Below are positions 19,382 through 27,557 of a stretch of 64,000 nt of DNA, in pieces (position 1 is the first letter of the stretch; each line of letters starts with the position of its first letter). The translations under genes and the position numbers were made by a program. The notes beneath the pieces were generated by a model. That model had not been told where the DNA came from. It did no database searches and was given only the letters and a program-made list of their open reading frames with translations. This DNA is from Paraburkholderia sejongensis (lineage in GTDB: Bacteria > Pseudomonadota > Gammaproteobacteria > Burkholderiales > Burkholderiaceae): positions 62,001 through 126,000 of the forward strand of contig NZ_JAJITD010000015.1 of the NCBI RefSeq assembly GCF_020880815.1, read 5' to 3'.

Positions 19382-20179
19382 ATGCAAAGTACCTATAACC
19401 TGTGGTTGGTCGCGGTCTCCGTGCTGATTGCGACTCTCGCCTCCTACACCGCACTCGATCTCGCCGACCGGATCTCCCTGCTCGCTTATGCGCGAACGCG
19501 CCAGCTCTGGCTCGCCGGCGGCGCCTTGGCGATGGGCGTCGGTATCTGGTCGATGCACTTCATCGGCATGCTGTCGTTCTCGCTGAACATTCCAGTCGGC
19601 TACGATCTGCGCATCACGCTCTACTCGCTGTTCATTGCAGTCTGGGTATCGTGGTTCGCATTGCAGATCGTCACGCGCAAACGCCTCGGCGTCCTTCGGC
19701 TGTTCGCCGGCGGCGTGCTGATGGGGATCGGCATCGCCAGCATGCATTACGTCGGCATGGCCGCGATGTTGATGACGCCCGCGATTCACTACGACCCGGG
19801 GCTTCTGGCCGCGTCGATCGTGATCGCGATTGCCGCGTCGACCGCCGCGCTGTGGAGCGCCTACACGCTGCGCATGCGAACCGCGGAGCGCCAGTACGTG
19901 ACGTACAAACGCATCGCCACCGCACTGATCATGGGTGTTGCGATCAGCGGCATGCACTACACTGGCATGGCTGCGGCGAACTTCCCGGCCGACTCGATTT
20001 GCGGCGCGGCCGGCGGCATCCGGCCCGAGCGGCTGGCGGCGGCGGTGATTCCGGCCGCGATCGTGATTCTGGTGGTGACCCTCGCGGTGTTCCATCTCGA
20101 TGCGCGCGCCAAGTTCCTCGCCGATTCGGCCGCTCGGCTCGACGATCACGTCGAGCGCATGCGCGGGATGACGCGCTGA
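19382..20179 (+). CDS. Stand-alone MHYT-domain membrane sensor
   Basis: A 265-residue integral membrane protein consisting almost entirely of an MHYT sensor domain. Seven membrane helices are visible, and the three signature motifs are SMHFIGM (about 58-64), SMHYVGM (about 120-126) and GMHYTGM (about 191-197), predicted to coordinate a metal (copper) and bind O2, CO or NO. In most proteins MHYT is fused to GGDEF/EAL or kinase domains, but here only a short cytoplasmic helix (about 235-265) follows, so any output must come through a partner. It is followed 46 bases later by a BON-domain gene on the same strand. Confidence 0.92.
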   Translation: MQSTYNLWLVAVSVLIATLASYTALDLADRISLLAYARTRQLWLAGGALAMGVGIWSMHFIGMLSFSLNIPVGYDLRITLYSLFIAVWVSWFALQIVTRKRLGVLRLFAGGVLMGIGIASMHYVGMAAMLMTPAIHYDPGLLAASIVIAIAASTAALWSAYTLRMRTAERQYVTYKRIATALIMGVAISGMHYTGMAAANFPADSICGAAGGIRPERLAAAVIPAAIVILVVTLAVFHLDARAKFLADSAARLDDHVERMRGMTR

Positions 20180-20225
20180 CGGCAGCGCCCGCTCGCAGCG
20201 TCCAACAATCGCTACAGGAGGTCAG

Positions 20226-20609
20226 GTGAGAATATACGGCGCGAGAATCATCGCTGCGATTGCCGCAGCCGCCATCGCAATGGGCGCGGCAGGCTATGCG
20301 AATGCGCAACCCAGTGGCGCCCCGCCGGTCGAGACGATCGCGGCGAATCCATCGGTCGCGACATCTTCATTTCGAAACCGCTCCGATGCGGAACTCGTGC
20401 GCGAAGTGCGCCGCGCGCTGAACCGCACGCCGAACCTGCCCGCAAGCGGCATTCACGTACAGTCGCACCAGGCCGTCGTGACCTTGACCGGCTGGGTACC
20501 GCACCGCTCGCAGGTACAACGCGCGACCAATGCCGCCCGTTCGGTGCGCGGAGTCAGACGCGTGCAAAACCGCTTGAACGTGCGCACCCGCGGCGGCAGC
20601 GGACATTAA
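20226..20609 (+). CDS. Secreted BON-domain protein
   Basis: A 127-residue protein with a signal peptide (IIAAIAAAAIAMGAAGYANAQ) and one BON domain (about residues 53-120): DAELVREVRRALNRTPNLP, then VVTLTGWVPHRSQVQRA and GVRRVQNRLNV. BON domains bind membranes or phospholipid, and OsmY-like proteins of this type protect the envelope. The start is GTG, with AGGAGG a few bases before it. A strong terminator follows within 60 bases, so it probably ends a short transcript with the MHYT gene. Confidence 0.9.
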   Translation: MRIYGARIIAAIAAAAIAMGAAGYANAQPSGAPPVETIAANPSVATSSFRNRSDAELVREVRRALNRTPNLPASGIHVQSHQAVVTLTGWVPHRSQVQRATNAARSVRGVRRVQNRLNVRTRGGSGH

Positions 20610-20659
20610 AAAAGCGCACTGATGCGCTGCCATCCGTCACAACCGCGAACGGCTCGCAC

Positions 20660-20701
20660 AAAGTACTCGGCCCGGTACAGTCGTACCGGGCCGAGTACTT
20701 T
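20660..20701. terminator. Bidirectional terminator, 19-bp perfect stem
   Basis: A perfect 19-base inverted repeat (AAAGTACTCGGCCCGGTAC and its complement) around an AGTC loop. The A and T runs at its ends make it usable from both strands. It lies between the BON gene on the plus strand and the Q/P-rich gene ending on the minus strand. Confidence 0.92.
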
Positions 20702-20771
20702 TATCGATTATTAAATTGCCGGGTCTTCATTACGGCGGCCGCTATTTAACGCGCGACAACCGCCCGGCAGT

Positions 20772-21587
20772 TCAACGCCACACGCGATAACCGACGACGG
20801 GCGCCCGGTATGCATACATCTGCGGCTGCGCCCAATAAACCGGCGGCCGGTAAACCTGATACGCGACCGGCGCAACCGGCTGCATTATCGTTTCGACGAC
20901 CGGCATTTCATCGTATTGCGCCTGCGGGTAGACCGGCACGTATTGCACCGGCGGCGGCGCATAGTCCTGCCGCACGTACATCGGCTGATTGTCCGCGTAG
21001 ATCGGTTGCATCTGCGGTTGCATCTGCGGCTGCATTTGCGGCTGCATCTGCGCGTAAGCCGGCGCCTGCTGATATTGCATCGGCATGGCCGGCTGCGCGT
21101 ATTGCGGCTGCTGGTAAGCCTGCTGATAGCGCTGTTGCGGCGGTTGTTGCACGGGCTGCTGCGGTACCTGGCGCTGCGCGTACTGGCGCGGCTGCGGCGG
21201 AATACTCGTGTATTTCGAATTGTCGTCTTCCGGCACGCCGGCCGGCAGCGGCGGCACGTCGACCCGCGCGACGTCGGTCTTCGCGGGTTGCCGCTGACCG
21301 TGGTTACGCGAGTCGATCATCGCCTGATAATCGGCCTGATCCTGCTTGCCGCGATTCAGATAGCCATTGCGATACGCGCGCGCCACATCCGACATCTTCG
21401 CTTTCGGATCTTCCTTCATGCCGTCGGCGTTGACCTGATATTCGTTTGCACCGAGCGAGCCGGCCGGCACCTCGTCTTCGGACGCATACGCGGCTTCGGG
21501 TCCGTCGGCCCATGCCGGATACGCGTGGAGCGTCAGCGCCGAGGCGACTGTCGCCACCCCGATCCCCAAGAACGTTCTTGTTCTCAT
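20772..21587 (-). CDS. Secreted Gln/Pro/Tyr-rich protein with MQPQ repeats
   Basis: A 271-residue protein with a signal peptide (FLGIGVATVASALTLHAYPAWA). After a mixed-polarity region with DPKAKMSDVARAYRNGYLNRGKQ (about 55-80), the protein becomes strongly rich in Gln, Pro and Tyr, including consecutive MQPQ units (about 180-195) and a final PVYWAQPQMYAYRAPVVGYRVWR-type tail of aromatic and Arg residues. Such composition suggests a disordered surface or envelope protein. I chose the ATG at 21587 because GAGGTGG precedes it; the upstream in-frame extension has no signal character. No function is recognised. Confidence 0.8.
   Translation of the reverse strand: MRTRTFLGIGVATVASALTLHAYPAWADGPEAAYASEDEVPAGSLGANEYQVNADGMKEDPKAKMSDVARAYRNGYLNRGKQDQADYQAMIDSRNHGQRQPAKTDVARVDVPPLPAGVPEDDNSKYTSIPPQPRQYAQRQVPQQPVQQPPQQRYQQAYQQPQYAQPAMPMQYQQAPAYAQMQPQMQPQMQPQMQPIYADNQPMYVRQDYAPPPVQYVPVYPQAQYDEMPVVETIMQPVAPVAYQVYRPPVYWAQPQMYAYRAPVVGYRVWR
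21005..21052. repeat. Four 12-bp tandem repeats encoding MQPQ
   Basis: Four head-to-tail copies of GTTGCATCTGCG (two exact, two with one or two substitutions) inside the Q/P-rich gene. On the coding strand they specify the MQPQ units. In-frame 12-base repeats can expand or contract without breaking the gene. Confidence 0.9.
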
Positions 21588-22071
21588 GATCCACCTCGCG
21601 GCCGAATTGAGAGTTGTGAAAGCCGAAAAATTTACTTGCCCCGTGCGGCTAATTCTCGTGCGCGTGCAATGGTTATTTCTAGCACATTCCTCAGACGCGA
21701 GCATTATTTTTTCTTTTTAAAAGAGCGGTGTAGCGCACGGCTGACAGTGCCGTGCCTAACCCGCGCCGGGACAAACCCTGAGAGACAGATTTGCCGGTCT
21801 TGCGCGATCGGCCCAGCCGGTCCGCAGCCGGCCGAAGACTGATTCGTGTTGCGTAGGAGGACACGCTGCACAAGCGGCGTTTGCAAGCGCCGGGGTCGCC
21901 TCGCACCGACCGGCAACTCGGGTTTCCCTATTGCATAACCGCCCATTCTCTGCTCATGCGAAAGCACGACGATTAGCATGAATGGCGGCAAAGTTTGAGA
22001 ACTTCGAAGCGCCATTACCCACGGCATCCGTATTGCTCATTACCTCTGTCTAACCCTGAACGGAGACAGCC
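21588..22071. other. Divergent promoter region
   Basis: A 484-base gap between two divergent genes. It holds an A/T-rich run at about 21703-21722 and a small hairpin (GCACGGC/GCCGTGC, 21735-21755). The remainder shows no gene with acceptable codon use. It presumably carries promoters for the Q/P-rich protein and the royal-jelly-family protein. Confidence 0.4.
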
Positions 22072-23211
22072 ATGAAAAGCACCACCCCGTCATCCGCCGC
22101 GGAGCGGGTGCCGCTTACCGCGGCGCCGGCATCGACAGCGGCCAGCGGCGAGCACGACTCGTCGCTGCATCTGCGCGAGATCGCGTCGTTTGCCCACCAG
22201 GTGACCGGCGTGGCCGTCGCCCACGACGGCCGGATCTTCGTCAACTTCCCGCGCTGGACCGAAGACGCCCCGATTTCGGTCGGCGTGCTGACGGCGGAAG
22301 GCGACGTGCGCCCGTACCCGGACGATCGCTGGAATAGCTGGCGCAACGCCAAACGCGATCAGTTGAGTCCGCACGATCGCTGGGTCTGCGTGCAGGCGAT
22401 GTTCTGCGACTCGCAAAACAACCTGTGGGTGCTGGACCCCGGCGCTCCAGCCCAGGCGTTCGTCGTGCCCGGCGCGCCGAAACTCGTGCGCATCGATCTG
22501 GCGACGGACAGCGTCGCTCAGTGCATCGCGTTTGCGCCCGACATCGCGCGTCAGGGCAGCTATCTGAACGACGTGCGCATCAGCCCCGACGGAACTACCG
22601 CGTACATCACGGATTCCGGCACCCAGGGCGCGCTCGTCGTAATCGATCTCGGCAGCGGCCAGATGCGCCGGGTGCTCGACGGCCATCCGTCGACCCAGAT
22701 GGACGCCAGCGTCACCGTCCACGCGAACGGCGCGCCGTTACGGCGTCCCGATGGACGCGGGGTGGAATTCTCGGCGGACGGCATCGCGCTGACCCGCGAC
22801 GGCCAATATCTGTTCTGGCAGGCGGTAAAAGGCAAAACGCTGTATCGGGTGCCGACCGATGCGCTGCGCGATCCCGCGCTGTCATGCGACGAAGTGGGCC
22901 GGCGAGTCGACAAGGTACTCGAGCACGGCCCCGCCGACGGCCTGCATTTCGACCGTGCCGGCCGTCTGCTGATCAGCGCGGTCGAAGAACACGCGGTGAA
23001 GGTGTGGGACGGCGAGTCGCTGGTCACGCTGCTGCACGAGCCCGGCTTGCGCTGGCCGGACACTTTCGCGGAAGGACCGGACGGTTCGATCTACCTGACC
23101 GATTCGCGGATCCCGGAGATGAGCTGGTTCAAACCTGGCAATCCCGCCGCGCTGCCTTCGCGCTTGTTGATGATTGCCGGCGGCGAACCGGCGGGTGTCG
23201 CCGGCGGCTGA
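22072..23211 (+). CDS. Yellow/major royal jelly family protein (beta-propeller)
   Basis: A 379-residue beta-propeller protein of the bacterial Yellow/MRJP family (related to SMP-30/gluconolactonases). Recognisable segments: VTGVAVAHDGRIFVNFPRW (about 44-62), NNLWVLDPGAPA (about 121-132), YLNDVRISPDGTTAYITDSG (about 163-182), GVEFSADGIALTRDG and a final DGSIYLTDSRIPEM. No signal peptide is seen. Bacterial members are sometimes annotated as dopachrome-conversion or lactonase enzymes, but activity is unproven. Start supported by GGAGACAGCC. Single-gene unit. Confidence 0.85.
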   Translation: MKSTTPSSAAERVPLTAAPASTAASGEHDSSLHLREIASFAHQVTGVAVAHDGRIFVNFPRWTEDAPISVGVLTAEGDVRPYPDDRWNSWRNAKRDQLSPHDRWVCVQAMFCDSQNNLWVLDPGAPAQAFVVPGAPKLVRIDLATDSVAQCIAFAPDIARQGSYLNDVRISPDGTTAYITDSGTQGALVVIDLGSGQMRRVLDGHPSTQMDASVTVHANGAPLRRPDGRGVEFSADGIALTRDGQYLFWQAVKGKTLYRVPTDALRDPALSCDEVGRRVDKVLEHGPADGLHFDRAGRLLISAVEEHAVKVWDGESLVTLLHEPGLRWPDTFAEGPDGSIYLTDSRIPEMSWFKPGNPAALPSRLLMIAGGEPAGVAGG

Positions 23212-23419
23212 ACCGCACCGGTTCCCGCCGGTTCGCGCTGCGCCCGCGGTGGTCCGGGAACGCGCGATGCGGATGCAGGAAAAGCCGCTTGCGGATGCCG
23301 CGACGCTAGTCGTGAATGCGGGCGTGAATGCGTGCGTCCATGCGCAAAGCGGCATCGAGGAGTCCAGTCAGTGATCGGCGCATCCCCAATCGCAGCGATC
23401 ACAAGGTGGCCACCCGCGC

Positions 23420-24124
23420 TCACAGCGCCCGCACGATCCCACCGTCGACCCGAATGTTCTGCCCGGTGATATAGGCGGCCCCATCCGACAGCAGAAACGC
23501 GACCGTCCTGGCAATCTCCTCCGTCCTGCCGAAACGCCCGACCGGAATACGCGCAACGATCTCCGGCGTTTCCGGCCAGCTATCGATAAAGCCCGGCAGC
23601 ACCGAATTGATCCGGATGTTGTCCTTCGCGTAGCGGTCCGCATACAGCCGTGTAAACGAGCTCAACGCCGCGCGCAGTGCCGACGACACCGGCATCGCCT
23701 GCTCGGGCGCATCGGCCGCGAAGCTCGAAATATTCACGACCGCGCCGCCGCCCTGCGCGAGAAACGCTGGCGTCACGCGGCGCAACACGCGCGCGACGTT
23801 CAGCACGATCAGGTCGAGCCCGAGGTGCCACTGCTCGTCATCGAGCGCGAGAAGATCGCCCTTCGGCGGATGGCCGGTGTTGTTCACGACCGCGTCGATA
23901 CGACCGAACTTGTGCAACGTATCCTGCACGAACCGGTCGATATCGGCCGGCTCGGTGACCGAACCGGTGAAGCCGAAACCGCCAAGCTCCGCGGCGAGTT
24001 GCACCGCCCCGCCGGACGGCGACATCAGCGCGACGCGGTAACCGTCGGCCGCGAGTTGCCGCGCGATCGCCGCGCCCATACCCTTGCCCGCCGCGGTGAC
24101 GAGTGCCACTTTTTCTAATGCCAT
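23420..24124 (-). CDS. SDR family protein with replaced catalytic Tyr/Lys
   Basis: A 234-residue short-chain dehydrogenase/reductase fold. The cofactor motif is TAAGKGMG near residue 10 (usual TGxxxGxG), VVNNTGHPP replaces NNAG, and NISSF holds the catalytic Ser. The usual YxxxK stretch reads SSALRAAL: aligning the following AAL places Ser where Tyr is expected and Arg for Lys. The C-terminus RINSVLPGFIDSWPE and SDGAAYITGQNIRVDGG is normal. The enzyme is therefore either inactive as a classical reductase or uses other residues. The ATG at 24124 has a GGAG site upstream. It lies downstream of ligBA on the same strand, 229 bases after ligA with a terminator between, so it is probably a separate unit. 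Confidence 0.85.
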   Translation of the reverse strand: MALEKVALVTAAGKGMGAAIARQLAADGYRVALMSPSGGAVQLAAELGGFGFTGSVTEPADIDRFVQDTLHKFGRIDAVVNNTGHPPKGDLLALDDEQWHLGLDLIVLNVARVLRRVTPAFLAQGGGAVVNISSFAADAPEQAMPVSSALRAALSSFTRLYADRYAKDNIRINSVLPGFIDSWPETPEIVARIPVGRFGRTEEIARTVAFLLSDGAAYITGQNIRVDGGIVRAL

Positions 24125-24251
24125 GGTGCGTTCTCCTGCAGGTGACCCGCCGCGCCGGGATGGCGCGTTGCCGGGCAATCACGTTGCAGACTGTATGGCG
24201 TTGCGCCGCGCTTGTCGAATCGCCGCCGCAATTGCCGTTCTCCAGACGAAA

Positions 24252-24281
24252 AAAAGCCGGGCTAGATCGAGCCCGGCTTTT
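24252..24281. terminator. Bidirectional terminator between SDR gene and ligA
   Basis: AAAAGCCGGGCT and its exact complement around a six-base AGATCG loop, with A and T runs at the ends. It should stop minus-strand transcription arriving from ligBA before the SDR gene. Confidence 0.9.
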
Positions 24282-24353
24282 GCCTGGTGTTGCGAAAGAA
24301 CCTCTGAAATAGCGCTTACCGGATCGACCGGCGGGCATTAAGGCTTGCCGTGC

Positions 24354-24713
24354 TCAAACAGCGTCCGGCACCTTGCGCGTCTTCAGAAACGCTTCGAGCG
24401 TTTCGCCGCGCATGCTCGCATACACCGCGAGATTGGTGATCTTCACGACCCGCGCGAACTTCTCGAGCACGAAGAAACACACGCCATAACGGATCATGCC
24501 GATCCAGTCGGTGTTGTCGATCAGCGTACGTTCCTCGGCCGTCAGGCCGGCCGCGTCATACGCGGCGCTGCGGTTTTCGAGCCACAGCGCGCGCGCCGAC
24601 GCCTCGCGCATCTGCCAGAAAAAGCGGTTCATACGCATCGCCTTCATGCTCTGGCGAATATCGAACGGGTAAGTACCCGTCAGTTCTTCGATGCCAACCA
24701 GTTGCGGATTCAT
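24354..24713 (-). CDS. ligA: Protocatechuate 4,5-dioxygenase alpha subunit (LigA-like)
   Basis: A 119-residue small subunit of a class III (LigAB-type) extradiol dioxygenase. Family features: GTYPFDIRQSMKAMRMNRFFW (about residues 12-31), LTAEERTLIDNTDWIGMIRYG (about 58-78) and an all-helical make-up that caps the LigB active site. Its ATG overlaps the stop of the beta-subunit gene (ATGA at 24710-24713), so the two are translationally coupled. Together they would open protocatechuate, or a close relative such as gallate, by meta-cleavage. No downstream genes of that pathway (ligC, ligI, ligJ, ligK) lie in the window. Confidence 0.9.
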   Translation of the reverse strand: MNPQLVGIEELTGTYPFDIRQSMKAMRMNRFFWQMREASARALWLENRSAAYDAAGLTAEERTLIDNTDWIGMIRYGVCFFVLEKFARVVKITNLAVYASMRGETLEAFLKTRKVPDAV

Positions 24714-25555
24714 CGAGCGACCTCTTCTTCGTAAAGCGTCACGGCCATCGCGGTGCTGGTCGCGAGATAGTAGTTGCGGTGCAGTTCGCGAACCTTGCCG
24801 CCGAGCGCGCCGCGCATTGCCAGCCACATGATCGTTTCAACGCTCTCCGCGCCGCCCAGGCGCACGAAGTCCACGTGCTTCATCGCGGCCAGACGTTCCG
24901 GATCGTTGACGATCAGGTCGAGGAACTCCATGTCCCATTCGGTGTTGTTAAAGCCGCTGCGCTCGCCGTGCACCTGGTGCGACAAGCCACCTGTGCCGAC
25001 CACCACGACCTTCAGGTCCTGCTCGAACGATTCGATCGCGCGACGCAGCGCCTGGCCGAGCCGGTAGCAACGGTTCGCGGTAGGCAGCGGATATTGCAGC
25101 ACGTTCACTTCGAGCGGCACCAGCGACATCGGCCAGCCGCCTTCATGCGGCAGCATCAGCGACAATGGCGAATTGCAGCCGTGATCGAGCGGACGATCCT
25201 GGAACACGGTCAGGTCGAATTCGTCGGCGACCAGTTGCTCGACGATGTGAATCGCCAGATCCGGATGGCCGGCGATGTCCGGCAGCGGACGCTTGCCCGC
25301 GCCTTCGTCGGCGAATTCGTGATTGGCCGACACGCCGAGCGCGAAGGTCGGATAGCAGTCGAAGAAGAAGCTGTTCGCGTGGTCGTTGTAGAACATCACC
25401 ATCACGTCGGGCTTGCGCTCGTCGAGCCATTTCGCGACCGGCTCATAGCCCTTGAACAGCGGCGCCCACGCCGGCTCGTTCTGCTTGCCCTTGTCGAACG
25501 CCAACCCGATCGTGGGTACGTGGGAGGTGCCGATACCGCCAATGATCCTTGCCAT
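24710..25555 (-). CDS. ligB: Class III extradiol dioxygenase beta subunit (LigB-like)
   Basis: A 281-residue catalytic subunit of the protocatechuate 4,5-dioxygenase type. Iron ligands can be placed: His12 in GTSHVPTIG, His59 in FYNDHANSFF and Glu about 240 in GGAESVETIMW; the catalytic His is about 193 in GTGGLSHQVHGE, and DHG at 124-126 is the conserved substrate-site motif. The start has GAGCGAAAT just upstream. It is divergent from a LysR-type locus beginning at about 25.95 kb, probably its regulator. Substrate could be protocatechuate, gallate or another catechol; sequence alone does not decide. Confidence 0.92.
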   Translation of the reverse strand: MARIIGGIGTSHVPTIGLAFDKGKQNEPAWAPLFKGYEPVAKWLDERKPDVMVMFYNDHANSFFFDCYPTFALGVSANHEFADEGAGKRPLPDIAGHPDLAIHIVEQLVADEFDLTVFQDRPLDHGCNSPLSLMLPHEGGWPMSLVPLEVNVLQYPLPTANRCYRLGQALRRAIESFEQDLKVVVVGTGGLSHQVHGERSGFNNTEWDMEFLDLIVNDPERLAAMKHVDFVRLGGAESVETIMWLAMRGALGGKVRELHRNYYLATSTAMAVTLYEEEVAR

Positions 25556-25945
25556 ATTTCGCTCTCGTCGTTCACTTCGTGCTGCTTGCCAATCAGATAG
25601 GCCGGCGGCTTTGCGGCGCTAGCCGGCGCAACCGTGTTGGATACAAAGATAGGAATTGTGCCTCGATACCGGAAGCCCGGGTAAACCTCACAGAAAGCCC
25701 GATTAACCAGTGAAAACCCCACCAACGGGCGTTTCACGGCACCGGCGCCAGAGCCGCGAGCCCGCTGCGCATAGCCTGAGCGGTATCCCAGGCGCGGCCA
25801 GCTGGCCCGTTGCTGAACGCGCCAGCAACGCACTTCGATAAATAAAACAGATGGCCCGGAAAACAACTCGCAACGCGGTTTTTTAGTCTTGGTGCAGCAT
25901 TGCGCGGGTGGCTATACTTCGGTGCTTCCGAAGAGCGATACCACA
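25556..25945. other. Divergent control region between ligB and the LysR locus
   Basis: About 390 bases without a supported gene, between ligB and the GntR stub/LysR unit. It should hold both promoters and the LysR operator; GGATAC and GATACC half-sites near 25638-25668 are candidate elements but no clear consensus can be defined. A short TTTTTTAG run occurs near 25880. Confidence 0.4.
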
Positions 25946-26140
25946 ATGAACGAGACGACCCAGCCGGCGATTGTCCAGTCCTTACGCGAAACAATTCTCG
26001 CGGGCAAACTGTCGCCCAGTCAGCGGCTCGTCGAAGCGCAACTCGCGCAATGGCTCGGCGTGTCGCGCACGCTGCTGCGTGACTCGTATCGCCAGCAGCT
26101 GTCGCTGCCGTCGTTGCATCTGCTCGCGGACGCCACATGA
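25946..26140 (+). pseudogene. Truncated GntR regulator (DNA-binding domain only)
   Basis: A 64-residue frame whose first 48 residues form a GntR-type winged helix: VQSLRETILAGKLSPSQRLVE then AQLAQWLGVSRTLLRD, close to the usual LAEXLGVSRTPVREAL. Homology stops there; the FCD-type effector domain is missing and the frame ends with ATGA overlapping the start of the LysR gene. I read this as the remnant of a GntR gene whose 3' part was replaced by the LysR gene. A functional short DNA-binding protein or leader peptide coupling LysR translation is an alternative. Confidence 0.65.
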
Positions 26141-27444
26141 CCGACGAGATCATTTCGACCGACAGCGGTCAGGAGCCCGCCAGGGCGCCGCTGTCGATCA
26201 CCAGCAAAGACCTGCTCAATCTGGCGCATCTGCGCGCGTTCCGGCTCGTCGCCGACATGGGCAGCGCGACGCGCGCGGCCGCCGCGCTGTTTCGCGCGCA
26301 GTCGGCGGTCACCCGTTCGGTCCAGGAACTCGAGCTCGCGCTCGGCGAGCCGCTGTTCGATCGCGCTCCGACGGGGATGCTGCCGACGCCCGTCGGCCGC
26401 GCGGTGCTGCAGCGCTGCGAGCGCATCTTCGTGGAACTCGAAGAACTCGCGCAGTGGTGCGCGGCCCGGCAGACGCGGCGCCGTCCCGTTGCGGAAGGCA
26501 CGTTGCCCGCTTATCTGCTGAACACGCGACGCCTGCAACTGTTCGCCGCGCTCGCGCGCCACCGGCATATGCCGAGCGCGGCGAGAACCTTCGGCATCAG
26601 CCAGCCGGCGGTCAGCACCGCGATTCGCGTGCTCGAAAGCGGCTCGGGTTTGAGCCTGTTTCATCGCAGCCCGCGCGGCATTCTGCTGACCGCCGAGGGC
26701 GAAACCTTTCTGCTGCACGTGCGCCGCGCGCTGAACGAACTGCGTCACGTGCCCGACGATATCGCCGCGCTGCACGGCAAGATTCAGGGCTCGGTGACGG
26801 TCGGCGCATTGCCGCTCGGCCGCACGCTGATCCTGCCGAAAGCGATTGCGCGGATGACCTCCGAGCATCCCGGCGTGCGCGTGGTCACCGATGAAAGCTC
26901 GTATGAAACGCTGGTCGCCGGTTTGCGCGCGGGCGACATCGACTTCATTCTCGGCGCGCTGCGCGATAACGATGCGACGAGCGGACTGAAAAACGAGCGG
27001 CTGATGTCGGAAGACATGGTGGTGCTGGTGCGTCGCGATCATCCGCTCACGCGGATTGCCAATCTGACCATCATGGGACTGCGCGACTCGCAATGGATTT
27101 TGCCGCGCAGCCATGCACCGGCGCGCGCGCTGTTCGAAGCGCAATTCAAGCGGCTGAAGGTCAAGCCGCCGCTGCCGACGGTCGAAACCGCCGACCTCGC
27201 GGTGATTCGCGGGCTGCTGCTCGGCACCGATATGGCCGCCGCGCTGTCCGCGCAGCAGCTGCACCACGAGATCCGCTCCGGCCAACTGGCGGTGCTCAAC
27301 GTGCCGCTGCACAACACCCGGCGTGACATCGGCCTGACGATGCGCGCGGCCGGCACGCCGTCGCCGGCCGCGCGCGCGTTGATCGATGCGATCCGGCTGT
27401 CCGTCGTCGATGTGACGCGCACGGTCAGCATCGGTGCGGGCTAG
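26137..27444 (+). CDS. LysR-type regulator with two tandem helix-turn-helix domains
   Basis: A 435-residue regulator, over 100 residues longer than normal LysR proteins. A first winged helix (about residues 30-100: NLAHLRAFRLVADMGSATRA, AQSAVTRSVQELE, PLFDRAPTGMLPTPVGRAVL) is followed by a second complete one (about 128-195: RRLQLFAALARHRHMPSAAR, SQPAVSTAIRVLE, LFHRSPRGILLTAEGETFLL), then an effector domain (about 215-425) with GSVTVGALPLGRT. Both units keep recognition-helix features, so both could bind DNA. It is divergent from ligBA and probably controls it. Its start overlaps the stop of the GntR stub by ATGA. Confidence 0.92.
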   Translation: MTDEIISTDSGQEPARAPLSITSKDLLNLAHLRAFRLVADMGSATRAAAALFRAQSAVTRSVQELELALGEPLFDRAPTGMLPTPVGRAVLQRCERIFVELEELAQWCAARQTRRRPVAEGTLPAYLLNTRRLQLFAALARHRHMPSAARTFGISQPAVSTAIRVLESGSGLSLFHRSPRGILLTAEGETFLLHVRRALNELRHVPDDIAALHGKIQGSVTVGALPLGRTLILPKAIARMTSEHPGVRVVTDESSYETLVAGLRAGDIDFILGALRDNDATSGLKNERLMSEDMVVLVRRDHPLTRIANLTIMGLRDSQWILPRSHAPARALFEAQFKRLKVKPPLPTVETADLAVIRGLLLGTDMAAALSAQQLHHEIRSGQLAVLNVPLHNTRRDIGLTMRAAGTPSPAARALIDAIRLSVVDVTRTVSIGAG

Positions 27445-27557
27445 CGGTCGCCGTTAATCAGTTGGCTTAACTATTTTGCGGCAAACGCGTAGTGCCGGCC
27501 ACGCAGACGCCGGCGCGCGGCGATGCTAGAATCGCCCCCGTCTCTCTTTCGACCATC

